Positions 33,561 through 44,126 of a stretch of 64,000 nucleotides of DNA are shown one piece after another. The first letter of the stretch is position 1; every line of letters begins with the position of its first letter. The position numbers and the translations under genes were made by a program. This stretch comes from Geosiphon pyriformis (lineage: Eukaryota; Glomeromycota; Glomeromycetes; Archaeosporales; Geosiphonaceae): contig JAAOMT010000439.1 in NCBI GenBank assembly GCA_016748015.1, forward strand, positions 495,170 to 559,169. The letters are read 5' to 3'. The notes beneath the pieces are model-generated. The model was not told the origin of the DNA and did no database searches. It saw nothing but the letters and a program-made list of their open reading frames with translations.

Positions 33561-33659
33561 CTTTCTTTCGTTCTTCCCAAATCCCCAAAAAAAGAGCCAA
33601 GAAAGTTTTTTTTTTGAAAGAAGTTTTTTACCATTCAGTATGATAAATCTAAACTGTTT

Positions 33660-35495
33660 TTGCTTGATTACGAGGCCACTGTTGGCTCTAGTATTGCTGT
33701 CATAAAGAAGGCTATGGAAGGTTCTAGTTCAGGTGGTAGTTTTATGGCTGTTTTGTTGAGAAAAAAGAGAAGGGGTAGTGTTTTTGAAGATGGTATTGGC
33801 ATTGAAAAGGGTTCAGATAAAGTGCAGAGTGGTCGTTCATGGGGCTCAGAGGCAGAAGACACCACTGAGTCTGAGAGTGTTGATATGGAAGCTGAGTGTT
33901 TGGTGAAGGAAACTAGTATCGATTATGGTGAGGGAGGTTTTTTTGCTGGTGGAGATCCTAATCAGACGCCAAAAAGTTCAAGAGTTAAGACCAAGAGTGC
34001 ACTGGGAAAGCCATTGGAAAAGATATATTTTTTGGGTAGTAATGATGACGATGTTCTTTCTGGTGCTGTCTTGGAACTTCCTCCTCCTTTGGTCAAGAAT
34101 CCGGTCAATGTTCTGGTTCAAAAATTGTTCGCTTTAGATATTGGCTTGGATAAGATTATTGGCAAAACCTCTCAGGAAAAGTGTGCAGTTGTTAGAAAAT
34201 TATTTTCAGGAATCAATGGTTTTGGGGGGGCATCTACTCCCTCAAAATTTGCTGGGATTATCAGAGCGACATTCACTTCTGAATTGAGTCTAATGAAAGC
34301 TACTGATAAAGCTGCGAATGTGAAGATCTTAGTAAATACTGATCTCAAAAAATCATCTGGGTGATCAGATCAGACTGTGGTCATAAAAGAAATTCCAATT
34401 AGAACATTGGCTGAGGCTGTGCGCACTGTGCTATCCAAGTTTGGAGTTATTAAGGCGATCAAGATGCAGTTAATCGGGCTGTGGCAGAAGGCAGTAGTGA
34501 AATTCGAGCGATCAGATCAGGCTGATTTGGTTGCAGCTGAGTGGTCTATTCTAATCAGGAAAGATGCTGTACGTGTGGCTAAGGCTGTTTTGGACAGGGA
34601 GACATGGGATACAAGGGACCAACATAGGGCACTGCTTTACACATTATCAATGGGGACCAATGCTCATAATATCTGGGATTTTGTTAGATCTGTGGGTGGG
34701 AAGACATGCATTATTGATCGGCATTCTGTTACGTATGCTTGGGCCAGGTGCGCTGTTGTTTGCTTCGACTCTGCTGAGTCATTGGATGCTGCTGTGGGAA
34801 CGACACCAGTACTTAGGAATGCCAATCTCCGCTGGTCTTGCCTCATTTCTGCTAAATGTGCCAAGTGTAAGAAGTTGGGTCACATGTCATTGGATTGTGC
34901 AGTTGGTGGAAAATTTTCTTCTGGTAGTTTGCTGTGTAGGGTTTTATCAGATATGGATAAAAGCAGGTTGGCAACTATCTATGCCAAGCACTCAGCTCCA
35001 ATTGCCCATCCGGTCTTTTTTGGTGGTCTCTCATGGGCAAAGATTGCTTGCGGATCTTCTTCACTCCCCATCTCTAGTCAGAATGTTTTGGTGGATAATG
35101 GCTCCTCTTCGGAGATGAAGCTGTCCCTACTGGTTACGATGGAAGTCAACAATAGGTTCGCCGCTCTTGAGCACAGTCTCATCAGTTTTGCGGAGCAAGT
35201 TGGTAAGCTGGCTAAGAGGTTGGATGCACTTGGGCCAATGGTTCCCCAGCCTAGCCCTGGATGTCAGCCATTGGTGACCTCTTCATCACAGGATCAAGAG
35301 GTGGATGTAGTAATGAGTAAGGGTTCAGGTGCATCCACTAGTGGTGGGAATGTTGTGAGAGTAGTGTCTTTCGATATGTCTTCAGTGTCTAAGCTGGAAG
35401 ACAGCATGAAGTGTCTAATGGAAACAGTTCTGGGCCTTTCAGCCAAAGTGGATAGTATAGGTGTGCATTCGGCATCTCTACCTCTTACTCAATGA
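33660..35495 (+). pseudogene. LINE ORF1, Gag-like with CCHC zinc knuckle
   Basis: One frame open from 33,618 to 35,495 except a TGA at 34,362-34,364. No in-frame ATG is near the start; an out-of-frame ATG at 33,640 would join the frame with one extra base, so a 1-bp loss at the start is likely. A Ser/acidic N-terminus is followed by a basic segment with FGVIKAIKMQLIGLW, and a CCHC knuckle CAKCKKLGHMSLDC near 34,856. It would bind LINE RNA. Its stop TGA overlaps the ATG of ORF2 (ATGA at 35,492-35,495), suggesting coupled translation in the parent element. Confidence 0.85.
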
Positions 35496-38400
35496 GCAGT
35501 TTGGTCTGGAAAGTTGTTACATGTAACATCAGGGGCATGAACAATCCTGCTAAGCAAGAGGACATTATTAGGTGGCATAATGAAATGAACAATGTAGTCT
35601 CTATCGTTACTGAAACAAAATTAAGAAGTAGGGTTCGTCCATGGATCACAGACAAGTTCGATGGTGTCTGAGTATTCACTTCTGGTTTGGACTCTGGTCA
35701 CTTGGATGCAGGTGTTGCTGTTATCATGAATGTTTTTTTGGCTTGTCATGTGTACAAGGTTTCTGAGATGCCTGGTCAGCTCCTGTCTATCAGGCTGCTT
35801 TTCAAGAATAAACTTTCTGTGTCAATTTTGGGGCTGTATGCTGGTGCCTCTTCGGTAACTCAGTTTGCTCAAGCTGGTGATATCAACTCTCTTATTGCAA
35901 AGGCTGTTAATGAATCTTCTTTCGTCATTCTCAGTGGTGATTTTAATGAAGACAGTTCTCATAAAAGTGCAAGTTTCAAAAAATGCTTTGATTTGGGTCT
36001 GGTCAATTCTTTAGTCAGTAGTCCAGCTGCGAAAATGCCCACTTGGGAAAATTCTAAGGGTGTTAAGAAAACAATTGATTATGTGTTTGTCTCTTCAAGT
36101 CTTGTCAATGCAATAGTGAGTCGTAAAGTTTCGAATATCAGTGGGCATTTTGACACTGACCATCAAGCTGTTTCGGTGGATTTGGGTTTGGGCGGGCTCT
36201 TAGATACGCGTTTGAATTCTCTTCGCAAGCAAGCAAATAAAGATTGTTGGAAGTTTGATGTCAAAAGTACTAATGAAGCTAAGTGGTTGGAGTTCAAGGT
36301 TGCTTTAACTGCTAATGTCTCTATGTTCTCAGATGCTTTTGGTGTGGCAGTAAGATTTTCAGATGTGGATGCTATGTGGGACATTATTCGCAAGATTATG
36401 GTTCTCTCGGCGGGTGGTACATTTAAGAAAAAATGGTTCAAAGTTCTTGATGGCGTGTTTACCAAAACTTCTTCTAGGTTTCACAAGCTGGAGCTGCTGG
36501 TTTCTAAGTTGGTCAAGGCTTTGCGTTTGGCTTCTAGTGATAGTTTTGCTTCTTTTTTGGAGGTGTGGCACAGACTAAACTCCCCTGGTGCATCAGTGGT
36601 TAGGTCTCTGTTTTTTTCAGGTTCTAATTTTGATCATATTCGTTTTGCACTGGCCAAAGCAAGAAAATCGTACTGCTTTCTCAAATTATCGGAATCTAAG
36701 TGTGCTGAGGAATCCTCTATCAAGCAGGCCATTAATAGGAGAATGAAGAGTTTTGAGCTGAACAAGGGTCACACCATTAGGAGTGTCTTGAAGCATCCTT
36801 TTCGCAAGGTGGTCCTGAATCATTTGGTTGTGGAAGATGAGTTGATTTTGGAGCCTGATTTGGTTAAGTTTTAGGTGGACAAAATAATGGAGGGATGGAC
36901 CAGAAAACGTGAGGTGGTGTCTGACTTATCTGAGAATTGGGCTCGTCAATATCGGCCTCTGGATTATGTGTTTGATGGTGCTTTCTCTAATGTCATGTGT
37001 TCGATTAGTTTTGATGAGTTGTCAGCTGTTGTTGAGGATTTTTCTGATGGAAAAGCGGCTGGTCTTTCTGGTATCTCCAATGAATTATGGAAACATTGTG
37101 ACAAATCTGTCTTAGATATGCTTTTGGTGCTTTTAAATTTCTGTTTGGTTGGCGAGTTGGTTCCTGGGCCTTGGAGGGAAGCTTGGGTTTTGATGATTCC
37201 TAAACCATATGAATGGGAGGGAGTTCTAATGAACACCTGTCCAATAGCTTTAATTAAAACTGCTCGCAAGATTCTCTCCAAGATTTTTTCAGATAGGATC
37301 TCTTTAGCTTGCAGCACCTTTGATGTTTTTCGTGGGGACAATTTTTCAGTTTTGAAAGGTACGACGATGCAATCTCCCATTTTTGTTATCAGTTCTGTGG
37401 TTGAGAATGCCTTGGAGAAGAACCGTGAACTTTGGCTGGTTTTACAGAACATGCGCAAGGCTTATGACTCAGTTGGTTGGGAACATCTTAGGAGGAGTCT
37501 GGTCAGGATCAAAATATGTGACAGGTTTATTAGATTTTTTGGTGGCATTCACAATAGTCACGTCAACAGAGTAATGACCGACTTTGGCTTGACTGATGGG
37601 TATTGTGTCCATAATGGGCTGGATCAGGGAGAAGTTTTTTTGCCTCTTCTCTGGTGTATTTTTTATGATTCACTTTTGTGCGAGGTTAAGAGACAGGATA
37701 GTTTGTATGGCTACAGGTTGAATTCTCATTTTATATCAAGAACTGGCCAGGTAGATCCTCAGGCTGGGCTGTCTTTGTTTCTTGCTGCTGGCGCTTTTGT
37801 CAATAATACTATTTGGGTTGGTAGCAGCCAGGCTGCTACACAACACATTCTTGATGTTGCTAGTGAGTTTTTTAGGTTTAATGATATTTCTGTGAACAAC
37901 GACAAAACAGTGGCCATCCCCATTAATTGCCGGGTGTTGGATCCTTGTTTGACTATCAGTGGTGCGCCTATTTCCATTGCCAAGAGAGGAGAATCTCATC
38001 GTTATTTGGGTATTTTTTTGTCTTTTGAGAGTCTTTCGAAGCCTAGTCTGGCTAAAGCTAAGGCTGATGTACAGTTTTTTGTGAATCTTGTTTTGAGAAA
38101 GGCAATTTTGGACAAACAGTATGTATATTTGGTGTCTGCAGTTCTTTTCCCTATCATTAACTACAGAACTTAGTTCAGTTTTATTTCTATTGGTGTCTGT
38201 AGTAAATGGGATACTTTAGTATGCAAGGTCTTAAAGTTCAAATCTGGATTGCCATGTGATTTCCCCAGTGATGCGCTTCATCACCCCTCTTTGTACAATT
38301 TAAAAACTTTTGAACAGATCCAGGCTGAGAGTAAATCAGCCTCCATCGTTGCTTTTGCGAATTCTACTGGTGTCTTGGATTGCTTGTTTTTTCATAGGTC

Positions 38401-39958
38401 TCATGACCTCCAGGTTCTTAGCTGGCGTCCTCGTCATCCTTTGCTGTTTCCGGCTTGTGTTAGTATCAGTCCCTCAAATAATTTTCTGGCGGGTGTGGTT
38501 CACATTTTTTCTGGGTGTGATTTGTCTTTGGGAGGCCCTCTGGCTTGTGCTTTTCGTCGTCGGTGTAGTACTCCTATGTCTTTGGTTCTTGGTGAATCCT
38601 GTTTTTTTAAGTGCGTCTCTTTGCTTAGACATTATGGAATTGCTTTTGTGGAACAGCTTTGTGACCGTAATGGTAATGTTTTTAGTTAGGGGACCTTCAA
38701 GCATTGGAAGAGGCTGGACCCTCATGGCCCAGTCCCTTTCTGGTTTGATCTCTCCGTTTGCTTTTTTGGTGGTATTGTATCTCTTTCTTCAAGTTTCTCT
38801 TTGGCGGATGATCATGTTGTGTCTGATATTTGTCTTTCTCATAATTTTGGTGTGGTTTGTGACACTTTGCCGACCATTGGAGCTGCCCGCCTTTCTGTGT
38901 ATACGGATGGATCTCTTTCTGGTCTGGGCATTGTTGACATGAGAGCAGGTGCTGCCGTTTTTTTTGAGGACATTAACTTGGGTTTGGGTATTGGGGTGTC
39001 TGGTTTGGTTTCTTCTACTCTGACAGAGCTGCAAGCCATCACTTTGGCCCTTGAGTGTGTTCTTTTTTATCATGCAATTGACTTGTTCTTGGATAGCCAA
39101 GCTGCTTTGGATGCATGTAGGTCGGAATCTTCGATGGTTTGTCCAGATTTCAGGAACTGCTGTTGGATCGAGTGTCATCACATTGCTACCATTATTTGTC
39201 AAAAAAATTTGGATGTGAACTGGGTTAAAGTGAAAGGTCACTCAGGTGTCTCAGGCAATAAGCATGCTGATGCGCTTGCCAAAGGTGCTGCTCTCTCTAC
39301 TTGGCGCCTACCTCATTTAGTCAGTGAACGTTTTCTATGTGCTGGTGGTACAGCAGTTTCTGGTAATTCTAGACACTTTGTTCATGATGTTTTTTGGTCA
39401 GTTCATTGAGCTCGTTGGGAGATTGAAGTAGGTTCTCGTGTTGTGGATGATAGTTTGTGTGCTAAAATCAATTGGTCTAAGTTTTCTATAGTGTGGCACC
39501 CCAATTCTCACATGGCGTCCAGTTTTACCAGCTTGCACACGGCAGGCTGTCATACTTACTTTATGAAGGCTTTCCATTATCAGCTTCCTGTCGCTGTGTG
39601 CAAGTGTTTATATGATAGGAGATATCTCAGTGTGGTCTGTCTGTTTTGTGATAACGTTAAAATCTCGGATCATGTCTTTTCGTGTTCTCAGGATGCCATT
39701 AACCGTGCTTGTTTGTTGGGTGCTTATGCTTCAGCTTGGGAGGCTCTTTCTGGTCTTTCTTGCTCTTTTTCATGTGTCTTACAGGCTTTGGGTTCTTGTG
39801 TTTCTGAAGTTGGAGTTGGTGTTGCTCTGTGTAAGAGCTTTGTTTTCGATGAATGGTTTCATGAGTCTGTCTTGGTTTTTAAGAATTCTAAGGAGGGTGC
39901 TAAGAGGATTGTGAGCTTTGTGCATGAGTTTTGTCTTGCATTTCGGGACAATATTTAG
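35492..39958 (+). pseudogene. LINE ORF2: APE endonuclease, reverse transcriptase, RNase H
   Basis: A single frame runs from ATG 35,492 to TAG 39,956-39,958 with five in-frame stops (TGA 35,669; TAG 36,872; TAG 38,171; TAG 38,687; TGA 39,407) and no frameshift. The endonuclease keeps SGDFNED and DTDHQAV. RT shows DGKAAGLSGISNELW, IPKPYEWEG and LQNMRKAYDSVGW, but the catalytic box is FVNNTIW with AAT AAT at 37,802-37,807 in place of two Asp. RNase H keeps YTDGSLSG, TELQAI, DSQAA and GHSGVSGNKHADALAK. A C-terminal Cys/His segment (CLFCDNVKISDHVFSC) follows. Inactive, but recently so. Confidence 0.9.
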
Positions 39959-40310
39959 TTGGTCCGGGCTAGATACTGAGCATTTATAGAAAGACATGGT
40001 TTGATTCCACATGACGGCTCCACTCCTGCTTTAGTTTCTGGTTTGCCTATGGTGTTTTCGGCTGGTGTGATCAGATTGCTGGGGGTAGCTGAGGCATTTG
40101 GAGTTAGTTTTGGGTTTCGTAAGTTTTGTCCATTTTTTTCAGATATTGGGGTTTCAGTTTCTGTGTATATAGGTGTATAGTGTAATCCTGACTGGCCTGA
40201 GTGGCTGGTCACATGTAGAGAGCGCATGATTTGCACCTAGTTTAGATCATTTGTTTGATATATAATGCTAGGTCGTGTTTGGACCTCACTCATTAAATAT
40301 ATATAAAAAA
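39959..40310 (+). other. LINE 3' UTR and tail
   Basis: Contains TGTATAGTGTAATCC, the core GTGGCTGGTCACATG (40,201-40,215), GCGCATGATTTGCACCTAG and the end GGACCTCACTCATTAAATA. The same order recurs in the LINE tails at 25.9 kb and 41.3 kb, and in reverse at 54.9 kb. Such a tail is usually what the LINE RT recognises (family knowledge). Confidence 0.8.
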
Positions 40311-40329
40311 AATTTTTATTAATAATATT

Positions 40330-41440
40330 TTAAAATTAGAAAATAAAAAATAAAAATAAAAAAATTAGATATACTAAAAGCTTTTTTACATTATAATATA
40401 GTTAATTTATTATGATTTTTATTAATTAGTTTTAAATAAACATAGTAATTGTTTTAATTAAAAATTATTTTATTATTAGAAAAAATTAAATTTAAAAAAT
40501 CTAATATTTTATTAATTTTACTATAATAATTAAGTTTTTAGTTAATAATAGTCTTATTAATATTAATTTACTGTTATTTTATGATTTTTAATATTAAAAA
40601 ATGTTTAAAATAAGTGGTTTTTTATTGTTTAAAAGTGTTTAAAAAAAATTTAAATATTATTATATTTTATCAATAATTTGTTAAAAAATTTGAAATTATT
40701 TGAAATTATTAATAGTATTTTAGGTTATTTTAATAATTTAAATTTGAATATTAATATTAAAGTATATGATTTATTGTTTTTAACTTTGGTTTTTAAGTAT
40801 ATTCTATTTTTTAATAATATTATAAATAATTAAATAATTTTGATTATTTGTATTTTTAAATTATTTTGGTGTTTTTAACAATAAAAAAACTAATAAACTA
40901 ACCAAAAAAACTATTTTTTTAACTTTTTTCTTTTTTATATTAGTTCAAAAAAAAATTATTTTTGTAAATAATATAATAATTTCTAAAAATATTAAATATT
41001 TTATTTGTAATATTTATAAAATTATTTATTATGCTTATTAAAAAATAAGTTTTAATAATAAACTATTACAATAAAATTTGGTTATTAAAAGCCAAATTTA
41101 AAATTAATATAATAAAAAATAGTTTAATATTAGTATTTAATAATATTTTCTTATTGTTTAGTAGTTTATTTATTATATTGTTTGATAATATAGTATATTT
41201 GCTTGATATAATTAAAGTGTTTAAGATGAGTTTTAATTTATAATTATGCAATTTATTTATTTTTGGTTTTGGCAATAGAGTTATTGTTTAAATAGACACA
41301 TAATGTAGTCTTAATTGGTTTGAGTGGATGGTTACATGTAGCAAATGTTTAGTTTAGAGTGTTTAAGTTGCTGTATTGTGCTAAGTAGTAATTGGGCTTT
41401 ACTCATTAAATAATAATAATAAAAAATAAATAAATAAATA
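40330..41440 (+). pseudogene. AT-saturated LINE 3' relic
   Basis: Near 40,960-41,030 the translation VNNIIISKNIKYFICN parallels CDNVKISDHVFSCSQ of the intact ORF2 C-terminus. Further on, degraded 3' UTR blocks precede the tail core GTGGATGGTTACATG (41,324-41,338) and GGGCTTTACTCATTAAATAATAATAAT. The fragment is 5'-truncated and almost all C/G have been lost. Confidence 0.65.
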
Positions 41441-42265
41441 TAACAGATAGACTTTTGCAAAAAACTAAAAAAGAATGTTTTCATAAAATTTTAAAGCAAA
41501 TGCCAATTGATTTTGACATTAGAATAATGAAAAATTATTGTTAAAGTATAATGAAAAAATTCAACAAGTGAGGTAATAAATTGATTTAATGATTCGTACA
41601 TTTTTTAAATAAGGATGGAATAAACTCGCATGGGAGATGGAAAACAACAAATACAAAACCCTTTAATAATTATAACAAATTGTTTCGTTTAAGCTCTGAA
41701 AAATATATTGAAATTTCAAAAAAGACTAAAAAGAATAAATTACACAAATAAAAATCATATTTTCATTTCAATAATGTAGATATAATCTATTGTTTAATTA
41801 CGTTTATTATAACTAAATGATTATTGTGTTAATATACATAAAAATTTACCTTCCTATTATCAAAGCCAGAATTCCTTTTCATAACAAAACAGTAGATGAA
41901 GTTGAAGAATTTGTGCACGCATTATTAATCTTGCAATAAGAAATTTTGAAAAACTAAAAATTAGTCTCCTAATATTATCATTCCTAAAGAATCATTTTAT
42001 ATTTAGAATGGTAAATTTTCATGAAATCAGTCACATTTTATTAAAGAAATTTAGGTTAACCACCGAACAAAATAGAAATGCATTCTTCTTCCGAAGGAGA
42101 TCCTACTATTAAAACTCCAGAAAATATGTTTTGAATAGGATGTAATTCAATGTGAATCTTATTAGAATCTGCTTCCTTATACTCGAGAAAAATAATTAAA
42201 AAGTTTTTTCGTTTGGAATTTATTGGACAAAACATAATCGAAGCTAATTTTCAGGTTTAAATTAT
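41441..42265. other. Intergenic, boundary of element block and gene block
   Basis: AT-rich sequence without recognisable ORF, RNA gene or repeat family; the last part is the 3' flank of the AONS gene. Nothing further supported. Confidence 0.5.
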
Positions 42266-43716
42266 CTATAACTTTGATCCGATTTGAATCAACGGAAGCA
42301 CATAATCCTCAATAATCTTAGCCAATTTCAAAATTTGTAATTCGGTGTTATCAGCATGGATACATATCCGGACACGTTCTTTCCCTTTGGGAACAGTTGG
42401 TGATCTAATAGGTTTAACATTGAAGCCTGCCCGTTGAATGAGACAGCTTAAATTGACTACACTCTCGTTGCCTAATAAGATTAAGCTACTTTAGGTTTCT
42501 AATATTTAAATTTGTAGTCCGCTTAATAAAGATACTCACCTGAAAGTATAATGCCCTGAATCGCGCTTGTGGAAGGTAATAACATGTATGAAGGCAATTT
42601 TAGTGAAGATCGAAAGAATTGAATCAACTTTTTCAAATTATTTCGCAGCTAAAATTCATGAAAAGGATTAAAATTATTGAAAATAAAAATAATTTTTAGA
42701 TTTGTTACCTGGTCGCCAACTGGGGAGGAGATAATTTTATAAGCACACTTTATACTGATGAGACTACTATACGGCAGAAATGTAGAGAAAATCAAAGGGC
42801 GCGCATAATTGATAAGATAAGTTCGAAGGTATTGAGGACCAAGGATAGCCGCTAAAACAATCGGTCAGCTGACTGAATATCAAGATTTCGCACGAAGACT
42901 TCATAGGGCAAATCACTGAATACCTCCATTGGTTGCTAATGCCTTTCCAAAAGTGTGCAGACGTGCAAAAATTTGATTTTCTAATCCAAGTTCACAAACA
43001 ATTCCACGTCCCTGCTCTCCAAATACTCCAGTCGCGTGTGCCTAGGATGAACATTAACCCTATTTAGCTAAAATAAATTAAGAGTGTTATCTTTGCAAAA
43101 AATTTACCTCATCAACTACTAGATATGCATTAAAAGGCTTGAGAGCATCAACAATTTCTCTTAAAGGGGCAATATCCCCATCCATAGAATATAAACTCTC
43201 CACTGCAATAAAGATGTTCTTTTCCCTGCCTATATTTTTGACAACTTTTTCCAATTGTTTCACTAAATCCTCGACATTATTATGTAAAAAACTCAAAGCA
43301 GTTTTAGCTCTCGAATTTCGTACTCCATCATGAACACTAGCGTGAACAAATTCATCAAGAATAATTGCATCACCAGGTTGTGGAACACAGCTAAAAAATC
43401 CAACGTTTGCATCGAAACCTGAGGAAAATATTAAGGCACTTTCACCTTTGTGAAATTGTGCAATATATTTTTCAAGTGTTTCAGCAAAAACCGAATTTCC
43501 GTCTAACAAGCGTGAACCTGTAGACCCAAGAGGTGGTATTGGGAACTTTGAAATTTCAGATATAAAGAGTTCATGCAAATTGGAGTTCCGTGATAAACCT
43601 AAAAAATCATTTGAAGAAAAGTCAACACTATTTGGGGGTGCTACGGTAAGAGAGCGTAACAAAGCACGCTTTCTACGTGCTTCAAGAGTGTGCTCTAGTT
43701 GTTCCCGCAGACCCAT
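42266..43716 (-). CDS. bioF: 8-amino-7-oxononanoate synthase (AONS/BioF), five exons, PTS1 C-terminus
   Basis: PLP enzyme of the alpha-oxoamine synthase family, joining pimeloyl-CoA and L-alanine in biotin synthesis. Exons on minus: 43,716-43,108; 43,041-42,924; 42,851-42,709; 42,648-42,540; 42,471-42,266; all introns GT-AG, 394 residues, normal for the family. Motifs: GSTGSRLLDGN, ALIFSSGFDANVG, HASVHDG, VVDEAHATGVFGEQGRG and the PLP lysine in HTFGKALATNG (about K236). The AHATGVFGEQGRG form favours AONS over glycine C-acetyltransferase or ALA synthase. The protein ends GSKL, a canonical PTS1, in line with the peroxisomal location known for fungal KAPA synthases. It shares a 410-bp divergent promoter with PRMT5. 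Confidence 0.88.
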
Positions 43717-44126
43717 GTTTTAAGGAGTATATTTTTAAATGCTATCACAAAGTGAGGTCCTTCCGCTATCTATGCTAGATGTAGATCATGCGGTTTTAAC
43801 ACGTGACCAACCACCCCGGACTTACGTAAAATTCTTTATTTTCAATATTTTACGAACCGCCATCTACATATATAAAACTGATAGACGCAGCTCATGCTTT
43901 GTCCGCACGTGACCAGCCACTTTTTAGAAAAATACTTGGGGTGGCTGGTCACGTGTTAAAACCGCATGATTGACCTCACTTTGTTAATATTAAATTGCTA
44001 AAATTATTACCGGGTGGCTGGTCACGTCTCTAGTTGCCTAAAAATTATCACATGTTAGAATATCATTTTACCCATATTTTTTTTTAAAAATACGACTTTC
44101 GTGTCGCTTTAGGCAGGCTTGGAAAA
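43717..44126. promoter_or_regulatory. Divergent promoter region between AONS and PRMT5
   Basis: 410 bp between the two start codons, mostly occupied by the fold-back repeat below. It holds two exact CACGTG E-boxes (43,800-43,805 and 43,906-43,911) and a third, inverted, at 43,950-43,955. A TATATAAAAC is at 43,869-43,878. Which signals drive which gene cannot be told from sequence. Confidence 0.5.
43747..43984. repeat. Fold-back (MITE/SINE-like) repeat built from the LINE tail core
   Basis: The left arm starts ACAAAGTGAGGTC (43,747-43,759) and, after 25 unmatched bases, ATCATGCGGTTTTAACACGT and on to about 43,818. The right arm (43,938-43,984) is its reverse complement, ending GACCTCACTTTGT. 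A second inverted pair of cores (43,906-43,920 and 43,941-43,955) lies inside, and one more core at 44,014-44,027. The right arm resembles the LINE tail with the middle removed (GTGGCTGGTCAC, GCATGATT, ACCTCACT). No clear target duplication, so the class is uncertain. Confidence 0.7.

Larger units (their letters stand above)
33560..40310 (+). mobile_element. Non-LTR retrotransposon (LINE), nearly full length
   Basis: Two overlapping ORFs (ORF1 Gag-like with CCHC; ORF2 with endonuclease, RT and RNase H), a 3' UTR with the conserved tail core and a terminal CTCATTAAATATATATAAAA. The domain set (APE endonuclease, RT, RNase H) fits fungal Tad/I-type LINEs; the exact clade was not determined. It has much higher GC than its flanks, so it is a recent arrival relative to the AT-saturated LINE relics. 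Confidence 0.9.

Noticed and set aside
34564-35118. Overlapping 184-codon ORF inside LINE ORF1
   Set aside because: Alternate-frame shadow of the CCHC-containing ORF1; no domain.
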